Assembly (NCBI RefSeq): GCF_034140825.1
Contig: NC_089040.1
Span: 3,947,501 to 4,011,500 of the forward strand
Direction of reading: 5' to 3'
DNA: 64,000 nt
DNA from: Oryza sativa Japonica Group
Taxonomy: Eukaryota > Streptophyta > Magnoliopsida > Poales > Poaceae
Shown: positions 22,413 to 35,624 of the stretch, piece by piece
Position numbering within the stretch: the stretch's first letter is position 1
Layout: each line of letters starts with the position of its first letter
Notes under the pieces: generated by a model
Told to the model about the DNA's origin: nothing
Seen by the model: the letters and a program-made list of their open reading frames with translations, nothing else
The model's database searches: none
Translations under genes and position numbers: made by a program

Positions 22413-23930
22413 CCTCCTTAACTCACAGATGATATACTACTTGACCTGAATATGCAGCAAAGAACCAAACATACTACAAATGAGATTATCTGCTCTAAAT
22501 AAATCTTGATCCATCCAAATAAATCTACACTTCAAATTCATCAACCAGAAATAACAAACAGCAACGAAACAGTTGGATCACAAACTGTTTAGGATATAAC
22601 AATGGATCCAGATGGCATCAGCTAAAGGAATTGGATCCAAATGAGCTGTATACAGAAGTGATTAAACAGGCAACGTACAGCGCCGAAATCTCTGTACGGA
22701 TAAACTTTCAAAATGTACTGAACGCCAGCTCAGATCAAATTGAGCTAAAATGATTAGGCAACAGATGCTCCATCAATCACATCAATGTCCAGCAAGGCAG
22801 ACACTACTCACCTACAGAGCAAATTCACAAGGACATCCACATAGAGAAAAAAAGTAGAGCTGTTGTGATTGCAGAAAGGTTACTGGAGAAAACAAACAAA
22901 AAAAGAAATGGATCGACAGAAACATGAATGGCATCTCTCAATGGGATTGGCCAAGGGAAGAATCGCGTCCGAATTCTCCGGCAAAGCACCTAAAAGCTGA
23001 ATATTATTCGAGAAAAAAAAAGAAGAAAAATTCCAAGCTTTAAATCCAAGCAATGGACAATTCAAACGTCAGAATAGAACTTTGTCAAAAATACCAGGAC
23101 AGCAGCAAACACGAGTTTTGGGGATTGAAGCGGGCAAGAATGCAAGAGTTCACCTGCTTATATTCTCACAAGATCCTAATTTGATCCCAAAACTCACCAA
23201 TTTTCCCCCAAAAAAAAGATTGGATCCAATTTCGCAGCCACAAATCAGAGACTACAAGCCCAGCAGCAACCGTCAGAACGGCAAGAACACCACTATTAAT
23301 AACATCCAAAATTTCAAATTCAACTCGGGAAAACAAACTAACAAACGAACAAACGAACAAACAGACAAACAAACAATATATTAACATTCACTTTCACGAC
23401 ACCCCATGTACCCAAAAAAAAAAGTAACTTTCAACAGAGCTCGAGCCGCCAAAATCACCAAAAGCAAACGTTCTTGCCACTACCCAACAACCCAAACAAA
23501 AATCAATCCGCCTACAACGCTAGCCCTCTCTCCCAATCCAAACGAGCTCGGATTAAGACGAACAAGAACAAGAAGAGCAAGCAGGTATCAGCACCCACCT
23601 CTGATTCAGAGCAGCAAGAATCTTCCCCGGCCCCAAGAACAAGCAGGAGAGCTCGGGAAGAGCTCGGAAAGGGAGAGCCTTTCCGCAGCGGAGGCGATAG
23701 GAAGGCGATGTAGAACTAGACGAGACGAGGAAGAAGAGGAAGAGGAGGAGAAGAGGAGGAGGAGAGGTCGCTCTCGCAGCTCGGCCAACCCGGACGCGAA
23801 CCACCACCCGGTGGCCGGACAGGGACGCGATACCCAATTAAACAAAGCCGCCACACTTCACTGCTCGCACAGCACAGCAAAGCACGGCGCTGGCTGGATG
23901 CACAGCCCAGAGACGGATTAGCGTACAAGA
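22413..23930 (-). promoter_or_regulatory. 5' UTR, 5'-UTR intron and promoter region of the AP180-type gene
   Basis: A short leader piece (22413-22445) precedes the ATG and begins right after a good acceptor (ATATTCAG). A matching donor (CAGAG then GTGGGT) ends a GC- and GA-rich exon at 23599. The 5' UTR is therefore probably split by an intron of about 1.15 kb (22446-23598), common in plant housekeeping genes. Transcription likely starts about 23700-23860. Inferred, no transcript data. Confidence 0.5.
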
Positions 23931-23955
23931 TTAGCGCAGGATTAGTTTAAACTTA

Positions 23956-24134
23956 GGGTCTTTTTGTTACGGCTTCAAGTTTGGCCAAACAGTTTCAGCG
24001 ATCTGAAGCTAAGTAGAGTGTTCTCGTAAAATAAATTAGAGAGGTGAAGTTGAATTTTTGGCTGCTTCATAACTGCATTCTAAATCCAACTTCTAGAGTT
24101 AAATTTACGAGTTAGAGCTCTACCAAACGGACCC
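23956..24134. mobile_element. Tourist-like MITE
   Basis: 179 bp between GGGTCTTTTTGTTACGG and its inverted partner ending CCAAACGGACCC, flanked on both sides by TTA (23953-23955 and 24135-24137), the PIF/Harbinger target duplication. The arms pair over most of the length (AACTTCTAGAG, GCTTCATAACTG-type words), so it is a near-complete hairpin. Confidence 0.75.
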
Positions 24135-24579
24135 TTAATACTATACCTAACTTGTAGCTTCTAAAAATTGACACATCATCTAGTGTCATTTTAATTTATT
24201 ATACTTATACTATAGCTGAATATAAATCTATAGTACGATTTTCTCTCTCCTTTCTCCTATCTTCTTCGCATGTGGTTGTAGCTAAACTATAGTTTGCTAT
24301 TTTCCTTGCTCCGATTAGTTAATTAAGTAGTACTATCAGAGAGTCCGGGGTCAATTATTAGCGCGCCTTAGCTTCGCTTTTCAGTTGTCTAATTGCCCTG
24401 ATTAATTTTGCTCCTCCACCTCTTTGCACCGCCCTCTTATTTTATTGGCTCGTCCTGCTGCTATCGTCGGTGGAGATAAATATTCGCTTAAATGAATTGA
24501 ATTTTTTAGATACTTATCAAAGAACGAAATAAAGAATGTGCTGCTAATTTTTTTTTTCATTTGCTTAATTGTTTTTCTC

Positions 24580-24895
24580 CAAACTCTGAATGTATAGTCA
24601 ATAAAACACTTGAAACTCTGAATAAGTTTTTTTTTCAAAGAAAATGTTCCTCGGAAATGATTAGTCAAACACTGTAAACTCTGAAGAAAATCTTGCCAAC
24701 AATTTACACAAATTATTGTGATGGGAAACTCTGAATGTTAATCAAACACTCTGAAGTCTGAACTCTGAAGAGAGATGTATTGATTTTCAGGGAAGTGCTC
24801 CGTATGCTTCAAACACCGTAAACTCCGAAGAAAATGTTGCCGGAAATATTACCACGTCATCACAATTTACACAACTATTGTGATACGAATCTACC
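24580..24895. repeat. Clustered AAACTCTGAA words and a diverged direct repeat
   Basis: Six or seven copies of an AAACTCTGAA-like word lie between about 24586 and 24830. Two longer copies share 'gtaaactcygaagaaaatsttgcc' followed by 'caatttacacaa.tattgtgat' at about 24667-24735 and 24811-24885. The second has an extra 19-20 bases in the middle. Non-coding. Confidence 0.55.
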
Positions 24896-27592
24896 AAAAA
24901 AAAATAAAAGTAGCCAAGATCACGGACACCTAAAAGAAATCAACATCATCCAACAGAAAAAGGAAGTTTATCGTGTGTCTGAAACACTGCCATTCTGTCA
25001 AGCTGGTAACCAGGTGTTTACCAAAACGGATAGGTCATTATCTGATTAATTAACTGACACCCATGGAAAGAGGAAGCCGTGACGCACGAGAGAGACAACG
25101 AATACGGAAGCGGCAGGAGGAAGAGGAGATTAGATTAGATTAGATTAGATTAGCAGGTGGGTTAGTTGTTAATTACCCATGGTTACCCGGAGATTAGCTG
25201 CTTAATTTATTGGTTTAATCCGGCCATGGCCATGGGTTGCTCAAACACTTATATACTGCTTCTTTATTAGTAGACCACCGTAGCCGTCAGTTGGAGAGAG
25301 TGGAATAATGATTGTGGTTGCTGAGTAGGATTGGCTTGTCTCTACTTTCTTTTTTTTTTCTTCTCTCTCTTCTTTTCCTTCCCAGTTCCCAATTCCATGC
25401 CTTTTTTGCAGACGAGTGCTCCACGTTTCACCATTTGGGAGAATGCAAGTGTTTGGACTTCTTTCCTTGTCAAAATTTGCAGATAAGTCCTTTTAATTTA
25501 GGATATACAAAGTGGATGGATGAAAAAATGGTTGTAATATTTGTGTAAGAGTTATGGATTTCCTTTTGGCATAAATAGTATTCGACTCACAAAATATCTC
25601 AAATGTGTATATTCTTTTTTTTAACAATGAGCTTAGTATCTATTGAATCGATGAAGCGCATGCATTAAAATAGACCCTACATTCCGCGATCATTTGCTTG
25701 ATGTGTGAACACCAACAAAATTATTGAAATTTGCGTAGAAAGAAAAGACATATCTTGTAGAGGAGTTATGCGACGAAGTAGACATTGTATAATCGTTGAT
25801 GGTTGGTGGTTCTTGTTAAGAGGGACTTTTTAACTTGGCTAGGAAGGAAGGGATACATTTTTTGCTAACTCTCTTTTGCACTTCATCATGCATCTGGTGC
25901 TTTTAAAGTAGTGACAATGACATTTCTCTCCACCACCCAGTTAACACTTTAAAAGAATTAATACTTCAATCATTCCACATCAACTTCATTCTCACACTAC
26001 TTTTCTATCGAAATCATTTTCCTAGTTCTTGTTTTTTTTGTCCGCACATTTTCATCTTCCTGTTACACCATTTAACTAGTTCCTATTCTCAGATCACATT
26101 CCCATTGAAACATGGAGTGATTGCACGTATCCGCACTCCATGTACACATTTTAATAAGAAAACAGACGATTTGGAAGGGCTAAATCCAACGGTTGAACCT
26201 ACTGAAACAACCATGCTCTCATCCTGAAAATGAAACAGAAAATTCAGGGTCTAGAATGCAAAAATCCCCATCTTTACCTAACTCCAATTGTCTCCTCTCT
26301 CTCCTGCCCATAATTTGCATGTGAGTTGGCAAGATGATTAACTGAATAAACAAACCAATGTCAAGAAAACGAGATGGGATCAGTGTATGGTTGATTGAGT
26401 ACAATGTGGGGGAGGAAGCTGCAGAGAAAGAAAAACAACAACAAATGAAAGTGACACAAAAGTCAGAATTGGGTAAAGCATCTTCTGTGCATGCAATAGA
26501 CAAGCACCAGCACAGGGCCATTGAGCAGCAGGGTGCAGTGCTGTTTACCGACATTCTCTGATGAACTTGTCCCTGCTTGCATGCTAGTATTGCTATGCTA
26601 GCTCTGAATTTACACTTTTGCACAATGATTCTTGTTCCAACTTTCTCATCTCCCCTAATCATTCTTAATAGTCTGTAAGTACTAGTACTATTCCACCTGT
26701 GAGTGAGTAAAGGTGATGATCTGATCTGCATGTGTTATCATCATCAACCATGTCTGAAGCATAAAGATTGTAGTTACAGTAGTAGTAGACTAGTAGTAGA
26801 TAGAATGCCCCGTCACTTTATTCAGATAGCAAGTTTTAATCTTTTGTCGAGCCTAGTAAAAAGTCTGAAGCTTTTTACCTCTGAATATAATGATGGTGAT
26901 CAATGCTAGATCATGCTAATGTAGCACAAGAAGGATGGAATACTGTGGATGCAGTCATCATCTATCCACTCTGAAGAGTCAGATTGTTGAATCTACATTA
27001 ATCCCAGTCAAATTAATGCAGCACCATTCATTTGATTTCCACATCCTTGTCCCATTTTCAGGATATGCATGTAGCCTATCCCAGTCATCCATCTCTGGTC
27101 AATTGGTCTAGAAGAAGTGAAGAACACCCTGATTATGACTGCTTGGCTGGTTCTGGAGAAGCCTGACGAATGCCATTGGATTCCGATGACTTGTTCAGAA
27201 TCTAGAATGGAATGTTTAGGCAATGGTCGTTATTTCTAAGCAATAAAGCAATTGGCAATCAAGTGTACAGCCCTGAAACGAAACACTGTCTGCGAGCTGT
27301 CCTGCACATTCTTCAGTTCTGAACTTTCCTTCAGAAAAGAAAATGGTCTTCAGTTCTGAACACTTGTCTCTGTTGGTAAATTGGTTAGTTGCTCCTGAAG
27401 CCTTTACTAACCTGAAGACTCTTGTAATTAACTTGTAACTTGGAGTATTTCGATGGTGCTTTACTGCAAACCTGAAGCTTTAGGATAATTTAACCCGACC
27501 TAAACTGTTCTTGTTAAATCGCCAGAACTGCAGCTGCATGGCAGCTAGGGCAGGCTCCTAAAATCCTTCGAGGCATCACGCGTGGATATCTG
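24896..27592. other. Intergenic region, one simple repeat, no gene recognised
   Basis: A GATTA/AGATT pentanucleotide microsatellite of about five units lies at about 25125-25155. The remainder holds only short open frames without recognisable domains. The longest, a minus-strand frame at 26219-26731, looks random. Words containing CTGAA are frequent at 26900-27480, but no regular structure was found. Confidence 0.4.
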
Positions 27593-28804
27593 TGTAGGAT
27601 CGAATCACAAGAACCAAGCCAATCAAAGGGGGGTGAATGGTTGGTATACCTAAAAACCGAAAACTTTTAGCGGAAATAAAAGTTACCCTCAATTTCGATG
27701 AGATCGGTTTGACCGACGTAGATTAGCCGGTCTGACCGAAGCGTAGCCGCCGGTCTGACTGGTGTTGATCTACCGGTCTAACCGTCGAGATCGCCTGCCG
27801 CTTGCTGTCGTCGCCGCCGGTCTGACTGCCGTGCTCCCGCCGGTCTGACCGCCGCTTGCCGCCGGTCTGACCGCCGGTAGATCACCGGTTAGACCGCCGA
27901 AACCCGGTAAACACAAATCGAAGAACTCTTAAAGTGGATGACGACTTTATTGATTCTCTCTGTGTTTACAAAGTGCACCAACAGCACTCCTTACAAAAAT
28001 TTCGACTAAACTCGAAACCCTAACTTAAAACTCAACTCTATTGCTCTCTAAAGCGATACAGGGAAGCCTCACGCTCCCCCTCTATTTATACATGAGGTAG
28101 GCAGCCTAAAGCCACGAACCAAACTCATACTAGGAGTCCTAAACACCTTAGGAAACCCACTAGTACAAGAAATAAACTTTACATAACCAATCGTACCAAA
28201 TTTGGACTCATTCCAAATTTAACTCCGCATCCCATACGCACACAATAATTCCATCGTATGCCATATGGAATCTCCATCAATCACGTGCATCAACTCTTGC
28301 CTAAGTATCCCGCATGATCTTTGACCACCACGGACGTCGTCTTATCCCCAAGCCGACTCCCGGTCCATCACCGCAAATACTCTCCCGAGACATCGAGTCA
28401 CCTACACATGGAATAAACAAAGAAACCATATTCCGAGACCAAGCTATCTCCAACTTGACTCATTAGTAGCAAACAATAGTATTACATACGTATAGTATCC
28501 ATCTAGAAGTCATAATCATGAAATAAACTCGGATATCCAAATAAACAACCCGAAACCGAAACCGACACAGTGTCGGCCGGTTAGACCGCGGGCTGGCCGG
28601 TCCGACCGCTCGATCACCGCCGGTCTGACCGGCTACCAGAGCCCGGTCTGACCGGTCACATAAAATGATAGAATCCTACGATCACCTGTAAATCTAATCA
28701 TCTCCAAAACCACTTCGTGAATAAACTCCAAATAACAAACCAATAATCTCCAATGCCCAATTGTTCATCACAGAATAATAATCAAAAACACCTTTGATTT
28801 TACA
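27593..28804 (-). repeat. 3' LTR of the Sire-lineage copia element
   Basis: 1212 bp. Carries two clusters of the palindromic word CCGGTCTGACCGG and variants, at about 27705-27900 and 28572-28660, on either side of a non-repetitive middle. It ends next to the purine-rich tract. Differences from the other LTR are mostly C/T and G/A transitions, densest in the first 350 bp. Confidence 0.92.
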
Positions 28805-29420
28805 ATCTCCCCCTTAATGAACACATTGGCAAACTCATAAAAATGTTTTGTTGTTTGGTAAAAAGCACACTTCGTACAAATGTACACATCGTGCTCAAAA
28901 ATCCAAAAGAAAACTTCTCCCCCTTTTTAAAAGAAAGAAATTCCCAATTGAACCAAAAACATGCTCTTCTCAACAACTCTCCAAAAAATTCACTTTGCTT
29001 CTCCAAAAATCCAAAAATTTTAACATTACTTCTCCCCCTTTTGACAATGATTTCATCAAGCATAGGAATTATGTTTATTAATGTTCAAGAGCTTAGCATA
29101 CATATAGCATATCATGTCATGTGTTACAATAAAAAGAAGATGAACCCATCTATAACAGAACAAGCATGCATTAAAGTATAACCATGAACTAAAGATTTTA
29201 CAATTAAGTTTGAATCAACAATCAAAATTCATGATTTCATACAATTTATAATGCAACATCTTAACAAGCACATAGATTGAAGAATAAACACTATAAACAC
29301 ATATACCTATTGCATTTATCACTCTTTCTCAAATAACCTTTAGCACAAAATAACCAAGAGAATTTTTTTTTCAATTTATTCTTTTCTTGAGCCTTTGTGC
29401 TCATATTTTTCTCTTTTATT

Positions 29421-29531
29421 CCGGGTACGTCCCTGTCGTCAAGACTGTTTCCAGGGATTCGGCACCCATTATTTTGCTCACATCGAATACGTCCTTGTCG
29501 TCAAGACTGTTTCCAAGGATTCAGTATTTAT
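29421..29531. repeat. Direct repeat in the non-coding tail of the copia element
   Basis: Two copies of a unit of about 45 bp share TACGTCC.TGTCGTCAAGAC and TGTTTCCA.GGATTC, at about 29424-29462 and 29488-29523, between pol and the 3' LTR. No env-like frame was recognised here. Confidence 0.7.
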
Positions 29532-31639
29532 TTTTTTTATATTTTTATTCTCTTTTTCACAATGAGCAATTAAAGCTATTTGAGGAATAACAAGTCAATA
29601 AAGCATATATATAGAGCATTTATAAATCAAACCATATGCTAGCATCAACATTGCATATTTTCTTAATTCAAGTATAGAATTTAAGTGTCATGCATCATCT
29701 CCCTTAAAAGCAAAATCTAAATCTCATGAAAAGACTAGAATACATACAAGCTATGCTAGAGACAAATAAACCTTCAAAGTATTGCTAGCATGCAGAAGAA
29801 AATACCATATGCATAAACAAAGCTCTCTTTTCTCAAGTTTTTCATTGTCATATTATTGCTTGATAAAACCATGAGGTACAAACTCCCCCTCAAACCATGC
29901 CAAAAGGATGAATTATGCCCAATTCACCACGAAGAAAAGCAAAGCGATTAGAATCCAAAGGTTTAGTGAAAATATCAGCAATTTGCAATTTCGTGTCCAA
30001 AAACTGCAACTCAACATCTCCCTTCTCAACATGATCCCTCAAAAAGTGAAAACGAATATCAATCTGCTTTGTGCGTGAGTGTTGAACAGGATTCTTAGCA
30101 ATATTAATAGCACTAGTATTATCACAAAAGAGAGGTACTTTCTCAAAGTAAGACTATAATCTTTCAAAGTAGATAAAAGCCAAAGAATCTGTGAACAACA
30201 ACTAGCAGCAGCAACATATTCAGATTCAGCAGTTGATTGAGCAACACTAGATTGTTTCCTAGAAGACCATGCAATCAATGATGTACCAAGAAAATGACAT
30301 GTTCCACTAGTACTTTTCCTATCAATTCTATAACCTCCAAAATCAGCATCTGAATATCCACTTAAGCAAATAGAAGATGAAGTAGAATACCAAATTCCAA
30401 ACTCAAGTGTATGATTCAAATACCTCATTATTCGCTTGACCGCTTGACGATGTGAAGCACGAGGAGAAGCTTGAAAGCGCGCACATAAACACACAGCAAA
30501 TTGTATGTCTGGCCTAGAAGCAGTTAGATACAACAAAGATCCAATCATACTTCTATACTCCTTTTGATCAACGGCTTCACCATCTTCATCAGGATCCAAC
30601 ACAGCTGTAGAACCAATTGGTGTTGAAATTGGCTTGCAATTCTCCATCTTGAACCGTCTCAAAAGATCCTTCGTATACTTCGTTTGATGCACAAAAGTAC
30701 CTTGAGGTGTTTGCTTAATTTGCAATCCCAAAAAGTACGATAACTCACCCATCATGCTCATCTCAAATTCCCTGCGCATAGTCTCAGCAAAATCTACAAC
30801 CAAAGCGTGAGTTGAACAACCAAAGATAATATCATCCACATAAATCTGAACGAAAAGTTGATTATCACCATACTTAAGAACAAAAAGCGTTTTGTCAACC
30901 TTTCCCATTGTAAAACCTTTCGCAAGCAAAAAGTTCTTAAGCCTATCATACCATGCCCTAGGAGCTTGTTTCAAACCATACAAAGCCTTAGACAATTTAA
31001 AAACATGGTTGGGAAAATCAGGATTTTCAAAACCTGGTGGTTGTTTGATATAAACTTCCTCCTATATAAAACCATTTAGAAAAGCACTTTTCACATCCAT
31101 TTGATACAATTTAAAACCTTTTGAAGCAGCAAAAGCCAACAAAAGTCTAATTGCCTCAATTCTAGCAACAGGAGCAAAAGTTTCATCAAAATCCAAACCC
31201 TCAACTTGAGTAAAACCTTGAGCAACAAGTCTAGCTTTATTTCTCACAATCAAACCATACTCATTTTGTTTATTTTTGAGAACCCACTTGGTTCCAATAA
31301 TATTATGTCCAGAAGGTGGTTCAACTAAAGTTCAAACTTTGTTTCTCTCAAAATTTTCAAGTTCTTCATGCATGGCGTTAATCCACGATTCATCAGTTAA
31401 TGCATGTGACACATCTTTGGGTTCAAAAGAAGCAACAAATGCAGAATTTGCACAAACATCATGAGTTGTTACCTTAGACCTTGTAGTCCGCTCACCTATA
31501 TTACCAATAATTTGTTCCGGCGGATGTCGTCGTTGAATGTGCAAAGGAGCAGCGACTTCTGAAGTTGATCCACGTTCTGTATCAGTACTGGTCGAAGTAG
31601 TAATTTCCGGAGGACCATCACGATCAGCATCAACAGTAC

Positions 31640-33420
31640 CCGAACCCGACGACCCTGGCCGGTCTGACCGCTCCTCATGGGCCGGTCTGACCGGAGGTGT
31701 GCCGGCGGTCTGACCGGCCTGGCGCCCGGTCTGACCGGCCGAGCCGACCTCGTCGTCGTCGTCGTAGTCGCTCTCGTCTTCAAAAATACGACCATCCTCC
31801 CCCTGAACCTGTGACAGTGTACCTGCAATTTCGGGTCTAGTACCTGAACTAGCCTCATTAAAAGAAACTTCACAAGTCTCCACGATTTTGTTAGTCCCCA
31901 AAATAAGTACACGATAGCCACTAGTATGTGCGGGGTAACCAAGAAACAATCCATCAGTAGAGCGTGCCTCAAACTTATCCAAATTTCCAGATTTCAAGAC
32001 AAAGCACTTGCAACCAAAAACACACAAATGTGAAACTTTGGGTTGATGTCCAAATCGAAGTTCATAAGAAGTTTTTCCAAGTTTAGATCTCAAGAAAACC
32101 CGATTTGAAATATAACATGCAGTGTTAATTGCTTCAGCCCAAAATATAACATACTCATCCAACATCGTTCTAGCCATCTCAACCAAAACACGATTTTTCC
32201 TTTCAACAACACCGTTTTGTTGAGGAACACGAGGAGAAGAAAATTCATGTTCAAGACCTCTTTCGTTGCAAAATTGTTCAAATGAAGCATTTTTAAACTC
32301 ACCACCATTATCACTTCTAATTCTTTTCAAAGAACCAGGAAATTCAAGCTCCAATCGAAGAAACAAACCACGAAAGTATTGAAAAGCTTCGTCCTTAGTT
32401 GCCATAAAGAAAACCCAAGAATATCGAGAAAAATCGTCAACAATAACCAACACATACCACTTTCCTCCAACAGATTGCACTCTAGCTGAACCAACAGTGT
32501 CCATATGTAATAGTTGTCCCGGTGCATCCGTCATCATAGAAACAATAGGAGCATGTGAAGTAGAAACCATCTTAGCATGACAACACGGTGTACAAACCAA
32601 ATCAAGATCTTTCTTAAGTTTAGGCAAACCACGAACAAGATCCAAACCACTTAACCTAGTGAGATGATCAAAACCAACATGTCCAAGTCTACGATGCCAA
32701 AACATCACATCTTTATCAAACTTAGCAACCAAACATGTTATCACAGGTGAAACAGGATTTTCAAAATCAGCTTTAAACACTCTTCCATAGCGAGAAATAT
32801 TCAACACAGAATCACCACAAGAATCAAAAACTTTACTTCCAGTTTTCTTAAAGTGAACCTCAAAATTTTCATCAACAATTTGCGAAACTGAAAGCAAATT
32901 GTACTTTAAGTCCTCAACCAAAGCTACATTCTTCAATTCAAATTTTTCATTTACCTTAACCAAACCTGTAGCGAGAACGGCACTTGTAGCAGCATCACCA
33001 AAGATAATCGATTCAGTCTTAGATGCGTTCTTTAGGGAGGAGAACCAATTTTTATCACCGGTCATGTGCCGCGAACAACCGGAATCCACGATCCACACGT
33101 TCTCCTTCCTTGCCACCAAAGCCTACACACAAGCAGAAGTCGAAGCCTCAGTACTGAGGTTAGATGATAATAAAAATTTAGGAATCCAGTACTGAGACAC
33201 ACGACCAGAAGATCCAATAGGCATATATCCACGTGCAAAATCAATTTTAGAATTTTTAGAAAAATTCCTCCGAGGCCGGTCTGACCGAGGTACAGTGGCC
33301 GGTCTGACTGGGGGCCGGTCTGACCGCTCCTGTACTGCCGGTCTGACCGAGGCTGTTCAGCCGGTCTGACCGGTCGCCGGTCTGACTGCGGGACCCACTG
33401 CGGTCTGACCGGTTTCCTCG
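31640..33420. repeat. CCGGTCTGACCGG palindrome clusters inside the copia coding region
   Basis: Two clusters, about 31655-31735 (four copies) and about 33273-33415 (seven copies). Each copy is CCGGTC, a central T or A, then GACCGG, with small variations at the edges. On the sense strand they encode low-complexity Arg/Pro/Gly/Ser/Asp/Gln-rich stretches, one between gag and integrase and one after the integrase core. The same word fills the LTRs. Confidence 0.85.
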
Positions 33421-35624
33421 AGGGAAATCCCGATTTTTGCCACTTTGATTTTGCAAAAGCAATCTCTCTCTCCTTTTTCTGTTCATGAGCTAATCTGAAA
33501 CAAAAACCAATATGTCCATCTTTTCCACAAAAAGAACAAATATATTTTTCACGTTGTTTAGACACATTGTTAGAATTAGAAGATTTAGCAACACAATTAG
33601 AAACATGAGGTTTTGCATGCACAACATTATATTTTGAAGAAGATGCATTCATAGTAGACATGATACCAGCAGATTTAAACACAATTTTATTATTATCATG
33701 TTTAATTAAAATCTCACCACTTCTAGCACCAACACATAACACAACAGGAGGATGTCTAGAATTATGAGCATAAGGATTAAAACCTAAACCATGGTTATGT
33801 GTGCTAACCTTTGATTGATCCAAAATCATGTTGAGGTTCTTTTTACCATCAGAAAATCTTAGCAAAGAATTTTTCAAATAAGAAACCTCTTTTTTCCAAA
33901 TTAGCACAATTTTCACAATCTACCATGACACCTTTGCTTTTACGACATTTAGGGCAAGAAAGCACTTCATTGTTTTTCACAACATCTTCCATGTACTCAA
34001 CACGACCTAAAGCATCTTTTAGTTTCATCTTATTCAAATTACACGTTGAGCAATCCAAAACATCATGAGGTTGTTTTAACTTTTTAGCAGAAATCATGCT
34101 AAACATCAAACTAGCATGAAAAGCAATTTGATATTTTTGCAACAACTTTTTGGTTAAAAACAACTCATCCAAAGTGCGTGTGTGCAAAGCAAAACTACAA
34201 GCAAGAGAAGATTTATTTTTCAAATCATGTGCAACATTAACATCTCTAATTTTTGAAATCTCATTCATTAAAACCTCACAATTTTCACAATCATCATCAT
34301 TAGGAATAAAAGATTTTAACCTATCAATTTCAGATTTAAGAGATTCAATGATAAATTCTTGTTTTTTATACATCTTCTCACACTTTTTATTTTTTGCACT
34401 CAGAATATTAATAGCTTCCTCAAAAGCACTCACCTCATTATCTTCATACTCTGTGTCAGATTCACCACGCGCCATGAAGCAAATATCGGAGACGTTCTTT
34501 CCCTTGTCATCATCTCCACTTTCACCATCTACATCACTTAGTGGCTCGAAGGCGGCGCAAACTTGTTGAAAAGCCTTCCTAAGATTCTCCGTCTTCCTCC
34601 CTTGGATAGAACCCTTCGACTTGTTGTTGTTGGGCTTGTTGTTTGTTGGTCTTCTCACCATCTTTGTCTTCTCTTTTGCCTCTCCCAAGCTTAGGACAAT
34701 GCGAACGAAGATGATCAATTGAACCATATTCAAAGCAACGATTTGAACCACCTCTTTTCCTGTTCCTGGCATTATTCATAGCTCGAGCAATACGGTTAGC
34801 AACCAAAGCCAAATCCTCCTCCTCGATTTGTTCGAGTTGATCATCGGATGTGGCATTAAAAACAGCAAGAAAAGACGACTTAGATGAAGAAGCATCAACA
34901 TCCAAAGAAGAAGAAGAAGAAACCAAAGCACTTGATTTAGAATCAACTTTGCGAGAAAGAACATTCATCTCATGTGTTTTCAATTTAGTATAAAGTGAAT
35001 CCAAAGTCAAAGTAGACATGTTAACAGACTCCTGAATAGATGTAACTTTCATCTCCCAAATAGACATGTCGAGACCATTCAAAAAGTGACGAGAAATCTC
35101 AAATTGTGGATAATTAGCATCATAAGAAGAATCAACAGATCTAAGATCACTTAAAATTTTATTAAACCTAGAAAGATAGTCATCCAAAGCTTCTTCAGGT
35201 TTCATCTCAAATTTAATGTACTCCTTTTTAAAAAGATCTCGACGAAGCTCTTTAATGTTATTTGTTCCTTGATGAAAATTACTCAAAGCAACCCAAATCT
35301 CATGAGCAGTTTGAAGATGAGCAACACGATCATAATCAGAACGAGAAATACCACTCAAAAGAATATTGCGAGCTTTGCAATTTTCTTCAAAAGCAGTTTT
35401 TCAGCAGCAGTATTAATAGCTTCAGGAATCACATAAGCATGAGAAACTTTTCTCCAAATATCATAATCTTCAGCCATAATATAAGATTGCATCCTACTAC
35501 ACCAATGAGAAAAATCCGTTCCATCGAAAACATGAGGCTTAGTTGAAAACCTAGCGGGAGTAGCCATGGCAAAAACTCTAGATCGATAAAAATCCAAAGA
35601 AGAAAACAAAGCTCTGATACCACT

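Noticed and set aside
26219-26731. 170-codon minus-strand frame in the intergenic region
   Set aside because: No domain, no splice partners, random-looking composition rich in Cys and Ser.
27705-27900. Palindrome clusters in the LTR considered as a CRISPR array or transcription terminator
   Set aside because: Spacers are short and irregular, and the sequence is inside an LTR retrotransposon of a plant genome.
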